A DNA stretch of 64,000 nt from Lingula anatina. Taxonomy: Eukaryota; Brachiopoda; Lingulata; Lingulida; Lingulidae. Below the pieces are notes generated by a model. That model had not been told where the DNA came from, searched no databases, and saw nothing but the letters and a program-made list of their open reading frames with translations. Below, in pieces: positions 1-8,401 of this stretch. How positions within the stretch are numbered: the stretch's first letter is position 1; each line of letters starts with the position of its first letter. The translations under genes and the position numbers were made by a program. The stretch is from assembly GCF_001039355.2 (NCBI RefSeq), contig NW_019774180.1, positions 1,042,373 through 1,106,372 on the forward strand, given 5' to 3'.

Positions 1-91
1 AAGCTATATTTTAGGTAGAAGCAGGATGCTTTTCTGGGCCTATCACCAGACAACAAATAGAGGAAAAGTCAGTTTCTGTACTATGTCAAGG

Positions 92-94
<3 letters not shown>

Positions 95-138
<44 letters not shown>
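95..138. repeat. (TA)n microsatellite
   Basis: About 22 uninterrupted AT/TA dinucleotides. Simple repeat, probably polymorphic in length. Confidence 0.97.
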
Positions 139-142
<4 letters not shown>

Positions 143-201
143 TACAGACATCTGCTCATATTTGTTTTATATGCAATACTGTAAATTGATCACAGATATA
201 T

Positions 202-233
202 TTTATTTCAATTTTGCATTATTATATTTTATT
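202..233 (-). terminator. Paired polyadenylation signals for the sorting nexin gene
   Basis: Two minus-strand AATAAA hexamers (plus-strand tttatt at 228-233 and 202-207) lie 370-400 bp past the stop codon at 606-608. They sit at the same offset in two near-identical copies of a 26-bp tandem duplication (198-220 and 224-246). They are the first canonical signals I see downstream of the CDS. Use of either is inferred. Confidence 0.45.
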
Positions 234-605
234 TCAATCTTGCATTTTTTGCATTAAAATTTCATTAAACAATGAAAATAGATATTTTGTTGTTGTGTGC
301 TTGGCATTCATTTGCATAAAATATAAGGGAGGTGTACTGACTGTATTCCATATACATTTGACATTGGCAGCTTTTGGAATCATTTAGCCTCTTCCATTTG
401 AAAGTTCCACATGTCTTAAAGTCAACATACTAAGCTGATTTCTTATTCACAGTCAAGATAACACAAATATTGCTTCTGATGGTGCATAGTTTTTAAATGA
501 GCATCTTGGCCTTTATGCTGCATTGTTCACAGCTCATACCTCTGAGGAGAATAATATGTACTAAACTTATTGCAGTTATTTCTAAATTTGCCAACAACTC
601 GTTTC

Positions 606-676
606 TCATGTTATGTCCTCCATGGATCCATAAAGCCCCATGTTGACTCCCTGATTGATTATGTCTGGCAATGTAC
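606..676 (-). CDS. SNX24: Sorting nexin terminal coding exon (residues 144-166 and stop)
   Basis: GTTAG acceptor, then 71 nt to a TGA at 608-606. Encodes LPDIINQGVNMGLYG and a short end. This resembles the SNX24 C-terminus, which has an FPNVVIEGV-like motif at the same place. The exon joins in phase 1, and the other frames of this stretch do not extend the family match. Confidence 0.82.
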
Positions 677-3151
677 CTAACAAAAAACAGAAAGCTTAAA
701 TAAACAATCATAGACACAAACTGAATTATTTGTGAATAACAAAATTTTATAGACATTAAGGCTTCGTTCACATGCAATGTCTATTTTCTATTTTCTATTT
801 TCGGTATGTCTTATGATCACGCTCTGTGCCCTGAACATCCCGCGGCGTAATTACTGGCAGCGCGAGCCAGTTACTTATAAGAAGCCAGTAATTACGCCGC
901 GGGATATTCAGGGCACAGAGCGTGATCATAAGACATACCGAAAATAGAAAATAGAAAATAGACATTGCATGTGAACGAAGCCTAAGACTGATGTCTTTTG
1001 GCATATCAATTTAATAATTCTGAATCCATGTATTCTGGGTTTTGGTGACCAATCTCAGAAAACTGTGAGATAATTTCTAACAAGGAGCTAAATTTAGGAT
1101 TTTTTTATGTTTACTTCATCCCTCTGCTGTCTTCACCACAAACACTTAAGAAAGGTTAGCCACGTGTCATAAGTTGTAATTGCGTGGTCTGGCAATATAT
1201 TATGTACTAACAAAAGCCACCACATCTTGAGTGGAAATGTGCCTAAAAGATCTGTTTGATGAAAAAAAAAAAAAAAACAATATATCAGGTGCAGCAATGT
1301 ATAGTATGTGAATGTGTTTGGTATTCCTACCTGTTGGAGGATCTTGAAGGAAAGGATCGCTGGTGAATGCTATAACAGGTTGATGGTTCAGCTTCAGTTC
1401 CTCATCAAGATTTTCTAAAGACCTAAAAGAAATCATCAAATTTCAAATTACTTAGTGACAGTGAAAACATTCTAAATAAGGAACTATAATTTTATTAGTT
1501 TTCATACAGCATGAAAAGACAACTTTTTTAAATTTTGACATGAGGTGTCTAATTTGTAAACTTCCAAAAATGTATAAACTTTATATCCATGCCAGCAAGT
1601 TATGATAATGTGACACACATATCACCATAATCATTAATTTCTTAATTTGTTTTCTCAATATAACCTGGATTAACATGTATCACTGACTACCTAATTATCT
1701 CATAGTATACTTAAACTTTATGATTTTTCGTTTTCAGAATAAAGGCAAAATTAAACTTAATTTTCAGAATATAAGAAAACCTATACTTACTCAAAGCTTC
1801 CATAGTTATTGTCAGGTAGTTTTACTTGCAAAAATGAGATAACTGATTTAGGAATCTTTTCATTGGCTAAAACTCCCTAAAAAATATACACAACATGGTT
1901 ATCAAATATTAACAATGTCATTAACACCAGAAAATATTTAGAAACTTTTAGAAAACTCGATATGCATATATGAAGGAAATAAAATCATAATTCATTACCT
2001 GGAGATAAGTTTCAAGACCCTGTCTCCTGTGTTCTAGTATTTTATGATTAAATTTCAACACTTTTTTGGGAGGAAACTCTGGTACTTGTATCTTCTGTTT
2101 CTTTAGCTAAAATTTAAACAATAATATATCATAATATATCAAAGATAAGCAATGGTGCTTACATATTTTAACACATGATATGCCCCATTCTTTATCTTAT
2201 ATATATATTGTAAAAAAAAAATGGTTTACTATCTGCATATAACAGCAAACAATACATATAAGCAATTCCACAATTTGAGTAAATGCGTATCTCAATGAAA
2301 GGAACTCGCGCAGGCTTTATTAAAACAAAAGCTTGTAACAGACTTTAAAAGTGGAAAGTTGCTTTTCCAACAGATTAAAATATGTGAGATGTGGCTCCTA
2401 AGAAGATGAATTTACCTTTGACATAATTACTTACTTTTTTGTGGAGCACTTCAAATTCAGTATATCTTTTTTCAAGTTCATGGAATTTCCCAGCAACACT
2501 GATTTCAATACAGAATACCTGAAATAAAATAGACAATATTCCCATGTTATTTTAGTCTTTTCATTTAAAATGTTACTTATACATAAATATTTTAGCAAAG
2601 CTGAAACACCAATATACAAATCTGTCAGAAACATGAATAAACTGTTGGTGAAACAAACCAAGTCAACTTTGCAGAATCAAAATATCAAAAAGGACAACAA
2701 TTTTCCAGTTTGATTTCCTTAGTTTTATCACTTGACGGGAATGTACAACATGAGATGAATGAGGTTCTGTTTGGGGAAGATGGAAAAATTTTTAATTTTA
2801 TTGAAGTTGCATCATCAAAATATGCAATTGAATTTATAAATAATATAAATTCCCCCTAGCTTCAATTAATCGCTGCAATCCATCCATTTACTCATCTACT
2901 TGACATACATTCTTCAGATATTCAGTTATATAATGCAAAAACAAGGACACAAACTTAATCCTGTCATATAATTACTATTAGGAAGTAAACTGTCTGCTAT
3001 ACTCTGTTCAGTGTAACAGTGTTTTAACTGTGAGTATAAGTTATAACGTTACAAATTGCATTCCATCAACTCATCTACCACCATGACTTACAGTATAGCT
3101 TCCATTTTCGTCTTCAACCTTCTGAAACGAAGGTATAGTTATATGTATCAT
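606..3151 (-). CDS. SNX24: PX-domain sorting nexin, SNX24/SNX22-like (complete, 6 coding exons)
   Basis: Joined as complement(606..676, 1331..1422, 1791..1876, 1999..2106, 2435..2518, 3092..3151): 501 nt, 166 residues. All introns are GT-AG and all phases agree. The protein is essentially one PX domain, which in this family binds phosphoinositides such as PI3P on endosomes. Visible landmarks are IPSF at residues 6-9, the basic K37-R38-Y39 strand motif, the proline-rich turn P57-E-F-P-P61, and R75-R76-Q-G-L-E-T-Y-L (75-83), which is almost diagnostic for SNX22/SNX24. The C-terminus keeps the family pattern GSF...HQPV...DP followed by a short LPDIINQGV tail. The length is close to that remembered for vertebrate SNX24 (about 169). 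The start ATG at 3151 was chosen because it gives an N-terminus aligning with SNX24. Assignment to SNX24 rather than SNX22 is from memory of the sequences. Transcribed divergently from the RCC1 gene. Confidence 0.9.
760..982. mobile_element. Near-perfect foldback MITE, PIF/Harbinger-like (TAA target duplication)
   Basis: A 223-bp element made of two 99-bp inverted arms (760-858 and 884-982) around a 25-bp loop. I find one mismatch between the arms. It is flanked by TAA on both sides (757-759, 983-985). Termini start GGCTTCGTTC. A 3-bp TWA target duplication with GG-starting termini is typical of PIF/Harbinger elements, so the class is inferred from that. No coding capacity. It sits inside the last intron of the sorting nexin gene. 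Confidence 0.85.
1331..1422 (-). CDS. SNX24: Sorting nexin coding exon 5 (residues 113-144)
   Basis: TTTTAG acceptor and GTAGGA donor, 92 nt, phase 2-1. An acidic stretch is followed by LNHQPV and SDPF, matching the conserved HQPV...DP tail of SNX24-type proteins. Confidence 0.88.
1791..1876 (-). CDS. SNX24: Sorting nexin coding exon 4 (residues 85-113)
   Basis: TTTTAG acceptor and GTAAGT donor, 86 nt, phase 0-2. Encodes the final PX helices and the GSF element that starts the SNX24-specific C-terminal segment. Confidence 0.88.
1999..2106 (-). CDS. SNX24: Sorting nexin coding exon 3 (residues 49-84)
   Basis: TTTTAG acceptor and GTAATG donor, 108 nt, phase 0-0. Carries the proline-rich PX loop (57-61) and the RRQGLETYL helix motif (75-83), the strongest family evidence in the gene. 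Confidence 0.92.
2435..2518 (-). CDS. SNX24: Sorting nexin coding exon 2 (residues 21-48)
   Basis: TTTCAG acceptor and GTAAGT donor, 84 nt, phase 0-0. Encodes the second and third PX strands with the EKRYTEF motif (residues 36-42). R38 is the equivalent of the arginine that contacts the 3-phosphate in PX domains. Confidence 0.88.
3092..3151 (-). CDS. SNX24: Sorting nexin coding exon 1 (residues 1-20)
   Basis: Starts at ATG 3151-3149 and ends before a GTAAGT donor. Encodes the first PX strand, including IPSF and an acidic loop. Phase 0 at the 3' end. The exon continues upstream as 5' UTR. Confidence 0.85.
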
Positions 3152-3250
3152 ATTAAACAAAATTATAAGTAAATATTAGGGAGAAAAGGTGCGTAAAAAA
3201 ACAAGGGGCAATACCAGATGAAATCAACAGGGCGCAGCCATTTTGGACAC
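3152..3250 (-). other. Probable 5' UTR of the sorting nexin with a 5-codon uORF
   Basis: Upstream of the sorting nexin ATG, no acceptor is needed to reach the CpG-containing promoter block. A minus-strand ATG at 3241-3239 in good context (AAAATGG) opens a five-codon frame that stops at TGA 3226-3224. The 5' limit is unknown. Confidence 0.45.
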
Positions 3251-3318
3251 TCACGTGATACGTGCTTCATCCGAAAACGAGGCCTGAATTGGAGATCCTG
3301 AGGTTATAAATATTACAA
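3225..3318. promoter_or_regulatory. Probable bidirectional promoter with E-box and YY1-like motif
   Basis: The interval between the two divergent genes is locally richer in CpG than its surroundings. It contains the palindrome TCACGTGA (3251-3258), an E-box of the USF/MITF/TFE3 type, and the minus-strand motif AAAATGGCTGC (about 3234-3244), close to the YY1 consensus often found just downstream of TATA-less starts. A GTAAGT donor on the plus strand at 3319 suggests that the RCC1 gene's first exon also starts here. Start sites are inferred, not visible. Confidence 0.5.
3260..3318 (+). other. Probable non-coding first exon of the RCC1 gene
   Basis: The plus strand next to the CpG block runs into a strong donor (CAA|GTAAGT at 3319). 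The first coding exon needs an upstream partner, because a good acceptor (polypyrimidine then CTAG, 7609-7612) precedes it. The left boundary is arbitrary. There is no ATG of note. Confidence 0.4.
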
Positions 3319-6300
3319 GTAAGTGATTAAATGCCTGTCCTAGCGTAATTGTTCAGTTAAGTAGATGTTTCAGCGTATATTCAAATGCCAAAGAAGGACG
3401 TTTATCTGTCCTCATACACCTATAAAGTATTTGAATGGCCCATGAATTATTCAGAGTTCAGATGCACCATAACTTAAAAAATGAGTAAATGAAATTATGG
3501 AAATGAACTTGCAGAGATATCAGTGCATCATTATCACAGGTAACGATGTTGAATGTTTCACTCAGTTGGCAGTCTGATAACATGTGTTTTGTGTCAGTGC
3601 TGCATTGTATAGAACTGTTGCTTATTTGTAAACATACAAGTACCTCTGCTTTGATGATTCACTTGGTTTTGGCAAAATGTTTCCAACAGCTACGTGAGTA
3701 CACGGCCACAACTACACATACTGGCTTTTGTATTCTAATTTTATTGGTTACAGTATATATAAGGTGTATATCTTACTCTATATTTTACTCACTGCAGGTA
3801 GTCTAAGGCTCTGTGCTAGTCCAGGTGAAAGTTGCTTACTAGTAAGTTATACCTTGCAGACTGTTTAAGAGCTAAACACTTCTTTGTTGATATTTTGTGT
3901 CATTTTATTATCATTAAATTAGAAAGGCCTTTTTTTTAAAAATAAATTTCAGGAGCATAGTTGAAATGAAATTGCAATTTTCATCAGGTGCTGTCATTTT
4001 AAAGAGACGCCCATTGCATACTGTAGTTGTGCTAAACAAAAGGTAACAGGATCATGACTGTTTATTGGGAGCTAGACCTTACCTGTGGTAGGTACAATTG
4101 TAGCAGATTAAGCCTTCAACTGAGGCAAAGGGGTCAACATGCAAGCAAAGAAGGTCATATAAAATGTGTACTGTCATTATATTAGAACTCATCTATGTTT
4201 ACTTGTAGATAATAAGTTTACTATTTCCGTAACTGGGCTCCCAGTACATAACAAAAAAGGGATAAAACTCAATTTTACTAAAAAATTGGCCTTATCTTAA
4301 AAATAAAAAAAAATTGCCTTCTTCAACTTGTAATAGCTTCCCCAAAGAAATAGGTTTAGTAAAGTAATAATTAGTAAAGACAAAGAACATTATTGTATAT
4401 CTTTATATGGCAAGAAAAAAGAAAAAAATGAAATGGAAACTTATTGATTTTCCCATAATCGCCAAGGTATACTTTATCTAAAACTGCTCAGAAAATAAAT
4501 ATCCGTAGAGCCAATTTCTGAGTTCTATATTTTAATTTTGGAAGATGCTTCGAAATTTGTTAGCTTCCATCTCCATAAGGCCTGCAGAGCTGGCAATTTG
4601 CTAAACCTCAATGTGTGACAGGTTTTATTGTGAAAGTGGGGAGGGGGGGAGGTCAGGCACAATATCATGTTCTTGTAATAGAAAGGGAACTACAGCAAAA
4701 TCCCATGTATACCATTATTGATATGCTTCTTATTACCTACTAATTTGCATGGTAAAGTTTGAAATGTGAACAGTATTTAAAAGTCACGTGCTACCCTATA
4801 TAAAATTTTGTTAAGATTCTAAGGTAGGAATACAATATCAGGTATTAGTTGTAGGCTTTTTGTATAAAATGTCATTGTCAAGTTGTCATGATGATATTGC
4901 TTATTATTTTCAACAGTAGTTGGTATTAAGAATTCAGTTAGGTTTTTAAGTGGAAGTATCCTTGTTTAAACTGCCTTAAGGATACTGTAAGACTGGATTC
5001 CCACAGATTTAGATTGATCCATCTAGATCGACCTAACTCCCAGGGGGTTTACGCTAAATTGCTGTCAGCTGAACGCGCACGGAAGTTAATTACCCCCTCA
5101 CAGCTTTTAGTGGGCGGGACAGACATTTAAGCTGGCTAAGTTAACAGTAATCTAGCGAGACTCTCCACGGAGATAGATCGATCTAAAATCTGTGGGAATG
5201 CAGTCTAAGGGTTTATTATCATCCAGGTACTGAAAATTAGATATTTCCTACCTTTAATTATTCAATAATACATCTACCTCTGTGCTGATTTAAAACAATA
5301 AAAATAAAATATCAGCTTTTATATTTCTTGTTGATATGTATAAGCATAGGCAACTAAAAGATTTTATCATCAGTTTAATGTTTTTCTATTTTGAGATGAG
5401 CTAGCAATCGGTATAGAGTGTAACGTCATTCCTGAACAAGATTTTAACACGGAAATTGGCACAGTTGACCACAGGTATATGAGCTTTAATCCTCTGCCAT
5501 CATTTTGGTTTAAATGTTTTTGTTTTGGAGTTATGAGCCCCTAGTTACATATTTTCATTAAACAAAGGCATTATTTTGCTTTATCAATAATGAAATCTGA
5601 CGTAAGTCCTTTATGAAAAATTGCTGGCAGGGTTTTGTAGTACTAAATAGGGCCATCAAATAGGCACTAAAATCATGTTCATGGATGTTCAGGTAAAGGA
5701 GACATTTGAGAAACAGATTTTTCCATTTTTACCCCAAAATCGCAATTATGACATCACTTGTAAGATGGTCTGTAAATTTAATGTTAATAATATAGTTACT
5801 TAACACTAAAGGCTGATCAGATATCCAAAAGAGTGTAAGTACGGCAGTAAATAAAGAGTTTTTGGCAAATGCTTACTGTATCTTTCAGCATATATTACAC
5901 CAACTGATTTTATTTTGCGTAGTGCCCCTTTGGAGATAAGGTCTTAATTTCTATTTGTCAGTTTTGAATGCAGAACAGCATATCACAGCCGTTGAGTAAT
6001 TTTTATCTGGAGTGTATGTGTTATTAATAGGTTTTGGATTTGAACACTGTTTGCCCTATCTTTTGTGATTTTAAAATTTCAAACACATTATTTGTTTGAC
6101 AAGTAAGGCTTTTCAGTAAGGGATGTATTTGCACAAACAGTAGATTAGTTTGTGGTTTACTTATTTCTTGACACTGAAAATACCAAAACTAAGGTGTTTT
6201 TGTCTTCCAAGATAATCAAAGTTTAACCTCATAAATTCTAGTTTAGTGGCTTGTTGTTTTATCAAATGAAAAATCACAAGAAATTAGAATGGACCAGCAT

Positions 6301-7612
6301 CAATAATGATGTCAATATTTCAGCATGGTATACGTATTAGCATCAGTTTTTTTATTCTCAGCTTATTGACCCTCATTTTGATTTAACAAATCCACACGAA
6401 GCTTATGAGCTTATTTCTACAGAGATACCATATCTCAACACAAATATATGGGCAGTTTGCTTTTGACAATTTCTGTAAACCTTCCCACCATACTGGAGAA
6501 TACTGTGGCACAGGAGCATTGGAATGGATGTTGGGTCCTGGCAAACAGAGTTTTGTAAAATTTTGATATTTCTTCATTTAATCATGGAGTATATTTGTAA
6601 GCAGTGTTTGCCTCTTAGGAAAATTAGTTGTTGGACTGAAGATGCAGCCATCTTGAAAAGTAGCTGTACTGAATGTGCCGGGTGGGAAAACTTCTCAGCC
6701 CGTTCTAAAAGTTGTCGGCGCCGGGCAGACAGTCCAGCCTTAATTTCTAACACTGTTTGTAAGTTTAGCTACATTATTTTACATAAAATATATATTATAC
6801 TTTTTAGGTATAACGTGCATAGATGGTGGAAAAAATCACCAGTGAGATCACTAGTGAGAGCTGCAGATGCAAGTTTTACAATTATTTTCAGTTAATAGGT
6901 GAGGTATAGTATGTAAAAAAAAATGCTAGAAATTCTGGTATGTATTAGCACATTTCATCATGATTATCAATCATTAAATTTCATTGAAAAGTTCAGTGAA
7001 TTGACATGTATGAGAATTAATATATCTAGAAATGTTCTGTGTTACAAGCATTTATAATAATAGAGTTATTAATGTAGTTTGAACATCAAAAATTTCAAGT
7101 AATTATTTCATTGGAAATGTATGAACTTGGTAGGCTATTGATCAAAATGGCCCCCAAGGTTTCACTATGAAATGCAGTCCACTCTACATGATTTTGACAC
7201 ATTGGGACTGAGTATGGTGAACTGTCACTAGTAGACAATGTACATTATTTTGTTTGCCATAATACCAAAGAAAAAAATAATTTCATAAGTTTTGTTTGAA
7301 ATAAAGTATAAAATTGAGTTTCAAAGTGAAGAGTTATGCCCAGTCTACTGCAGTTGTGTGCCATTTTGTATATGTCATTTAGTCAATGCAAAACAAATCT
7401 ATATTGTTATAAATGTTTTAAGAACATATGTATGATAGTAATATTGATATTTTTCTACAATTGCAATAAATCTAATGTAGTAATTTACTCATTCTTTTGG
7501 AAGTTTTGTCATAGATTATACAAATGCTCAATTTCTTACATTACATTTGAGCTATAACAAAGGTTGTCTGTGAAAATTAAAAAAAAAGCTAATTAGTCAC
7601 ATTTTTTCCTAG
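3319..7612 (+). other. Intron 1 of the RCC1 gene
   Basis: 4.3 kb with no convincing coding exon. It holds one MITE (4991-5205). The 123-codon open frame at 6524-6895 has no recognisable protein and no good splice context. A minus-strand AAGATGGCTGC motif at about 6643-6653 resembles a YY1 site. The rest is unremarkable AT-rich sequence. Confidence 0.5.
4991..5205. mobile_element. MITE with GACTG...CAGTC termini and TAA target duplication
   Basis: A 215-bp element with imperfect inverted termini of about 37 bp, both containing ATTCCCACAGATTT. It is flanked by TAA (4988-4990, 5206-5208). The interior is GC-richer than the flanks and non-coding. The 3-bp TAA duplication again points to a PIF/Harbinger-type transposase. 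The terminal sequence differs from the element at 760-982, so it is a separate family. Confidence 0.75.
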
Positions 7613-8401
7613 GGGATATCCAGTCATGGTCGCTTTAAAGGAAAGTGGAAACAAAAAGATTTCCAACAATATGATCTCACCTTGCTCACATAATGTGTGA
7701 TACAATGGACACAGACGACATTCCAGTAGTAGATGTGGCAGCAATAGAGGAAGATGTCCGTGACAGTTCGGAATTATCCCTTAGTTGTGGTCAGGGCAAT
7801 CAGGAACCAGATACCAATATCCACAGTACAGACACTGGGAGCTCACATGTTGAGGAGTTGATTCTTGTTGGTAACAATGATAACACACCACCAGTTTTAT
7901 TTGATTTTCCTGTAGGTAAAACTGGAAGTCTTGAAACAGCAGTTGAAAAAAAAGATGAAGATCTAAGAGTAGAAAACACAGAATCTCCTGGAGAAGAAAA
8001 GAGTTTGAAGGGGGCTGATGTAGAATTTAGCAATGAGATAAAAAATGAAAATTTCATTTTTACCAAAAAGGATCTTGGAAACAATTCATTCATTGGTTGT
8101 GAGGAAAGCACTCCATCTGACATGAATCTGAACAGTGGTACAGTTTCTCATGAGTTGTCAGACAGTATGGCAGAAAATGTCAGAAAGTCGCCAGCCGAAA
8201 GTTCAGGTTCAGAATCGCAGCCAGTCCCACCGAAATCTGGTGACCTCATCTGCTGGGGATGTGGAGAGTTTGGGCAACACGGTCACACACAAAAAGAAGA
8301 TGTGTCCAGTCAAAGTGGCCTGCTGGATGTCTTTCGTGGGGACGTGTCAATGAATGTCAAGGCCATGGCATGTGGAGCTAGTCATACAGTGGTTGTCACA
8401 A
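7613..8401 (+). CDS. RCC1 gene, first coding exon (5' UTR 7613-7692; residues 1-236)
   Basis: A polypyrimidine-CTAG acceptor precedes 7613. The donor is GTAAGT at 8402. Coding starts at 7693. Residues 1-182 are rich in D, E, S and N, with no domain recognised, and look disordered. From residue 183 the first RCC1 blade begins (DLICWGCGEFGQHG) and ends with KAMACGASHTVVVT, a canonical blade signature. Exon ends in phase 1. Confidence 0.88.
7626..7700 (+). CDS. Upstream ORF overlapping the RCC1-gene start (24 codons)
   Basis: If exon 2 begins at the acceptor ending at 7612, the first ATG in it is at 7626 (context GTCATGG, favourable). Its frame ends with TGA at 7698-7700. It overlaps the first main-frame ATG (7693) and ends 4 nt before the second (7705, context ACAATGG). 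The position suggests translational control by leaky scanning or reinitiation. The peptide itself looks unremarkable. Confidence 0.4.
   Translation: MVALKESGNKKISNNMISPCSHNV

Larger units (their letters stand above)
1..605. other. 3' flank / 3' UTR of the sorting nexin gene
   Basis: No coding exon was found here. The interval lies downstream of the sorting-nexin stop codon on the minus strand, so its right part should be 3' UTR. It holds a TA microsatellite and two minus-strand AATAAA hexamers, listed separately. A 94-codon minus-strand open frame over 493-777 is explained by the last real exon (606-676) plus readthrough, and that exon uses a different reading frame. Confidence 0.6.

Noticed and set aside
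6524-6895. 123-codon plus-strand open frame in intron 1
   Set aside because: No recognisable motif, ends in a hydrophobic AT-driven stretch, and has no suitable splice sites joining it in frame to the RCC1 gene.
7800-8123. 107-codon minus-strand open frame
   Set aside because: Antisense shadow of the acidic N-terminal coding exon.
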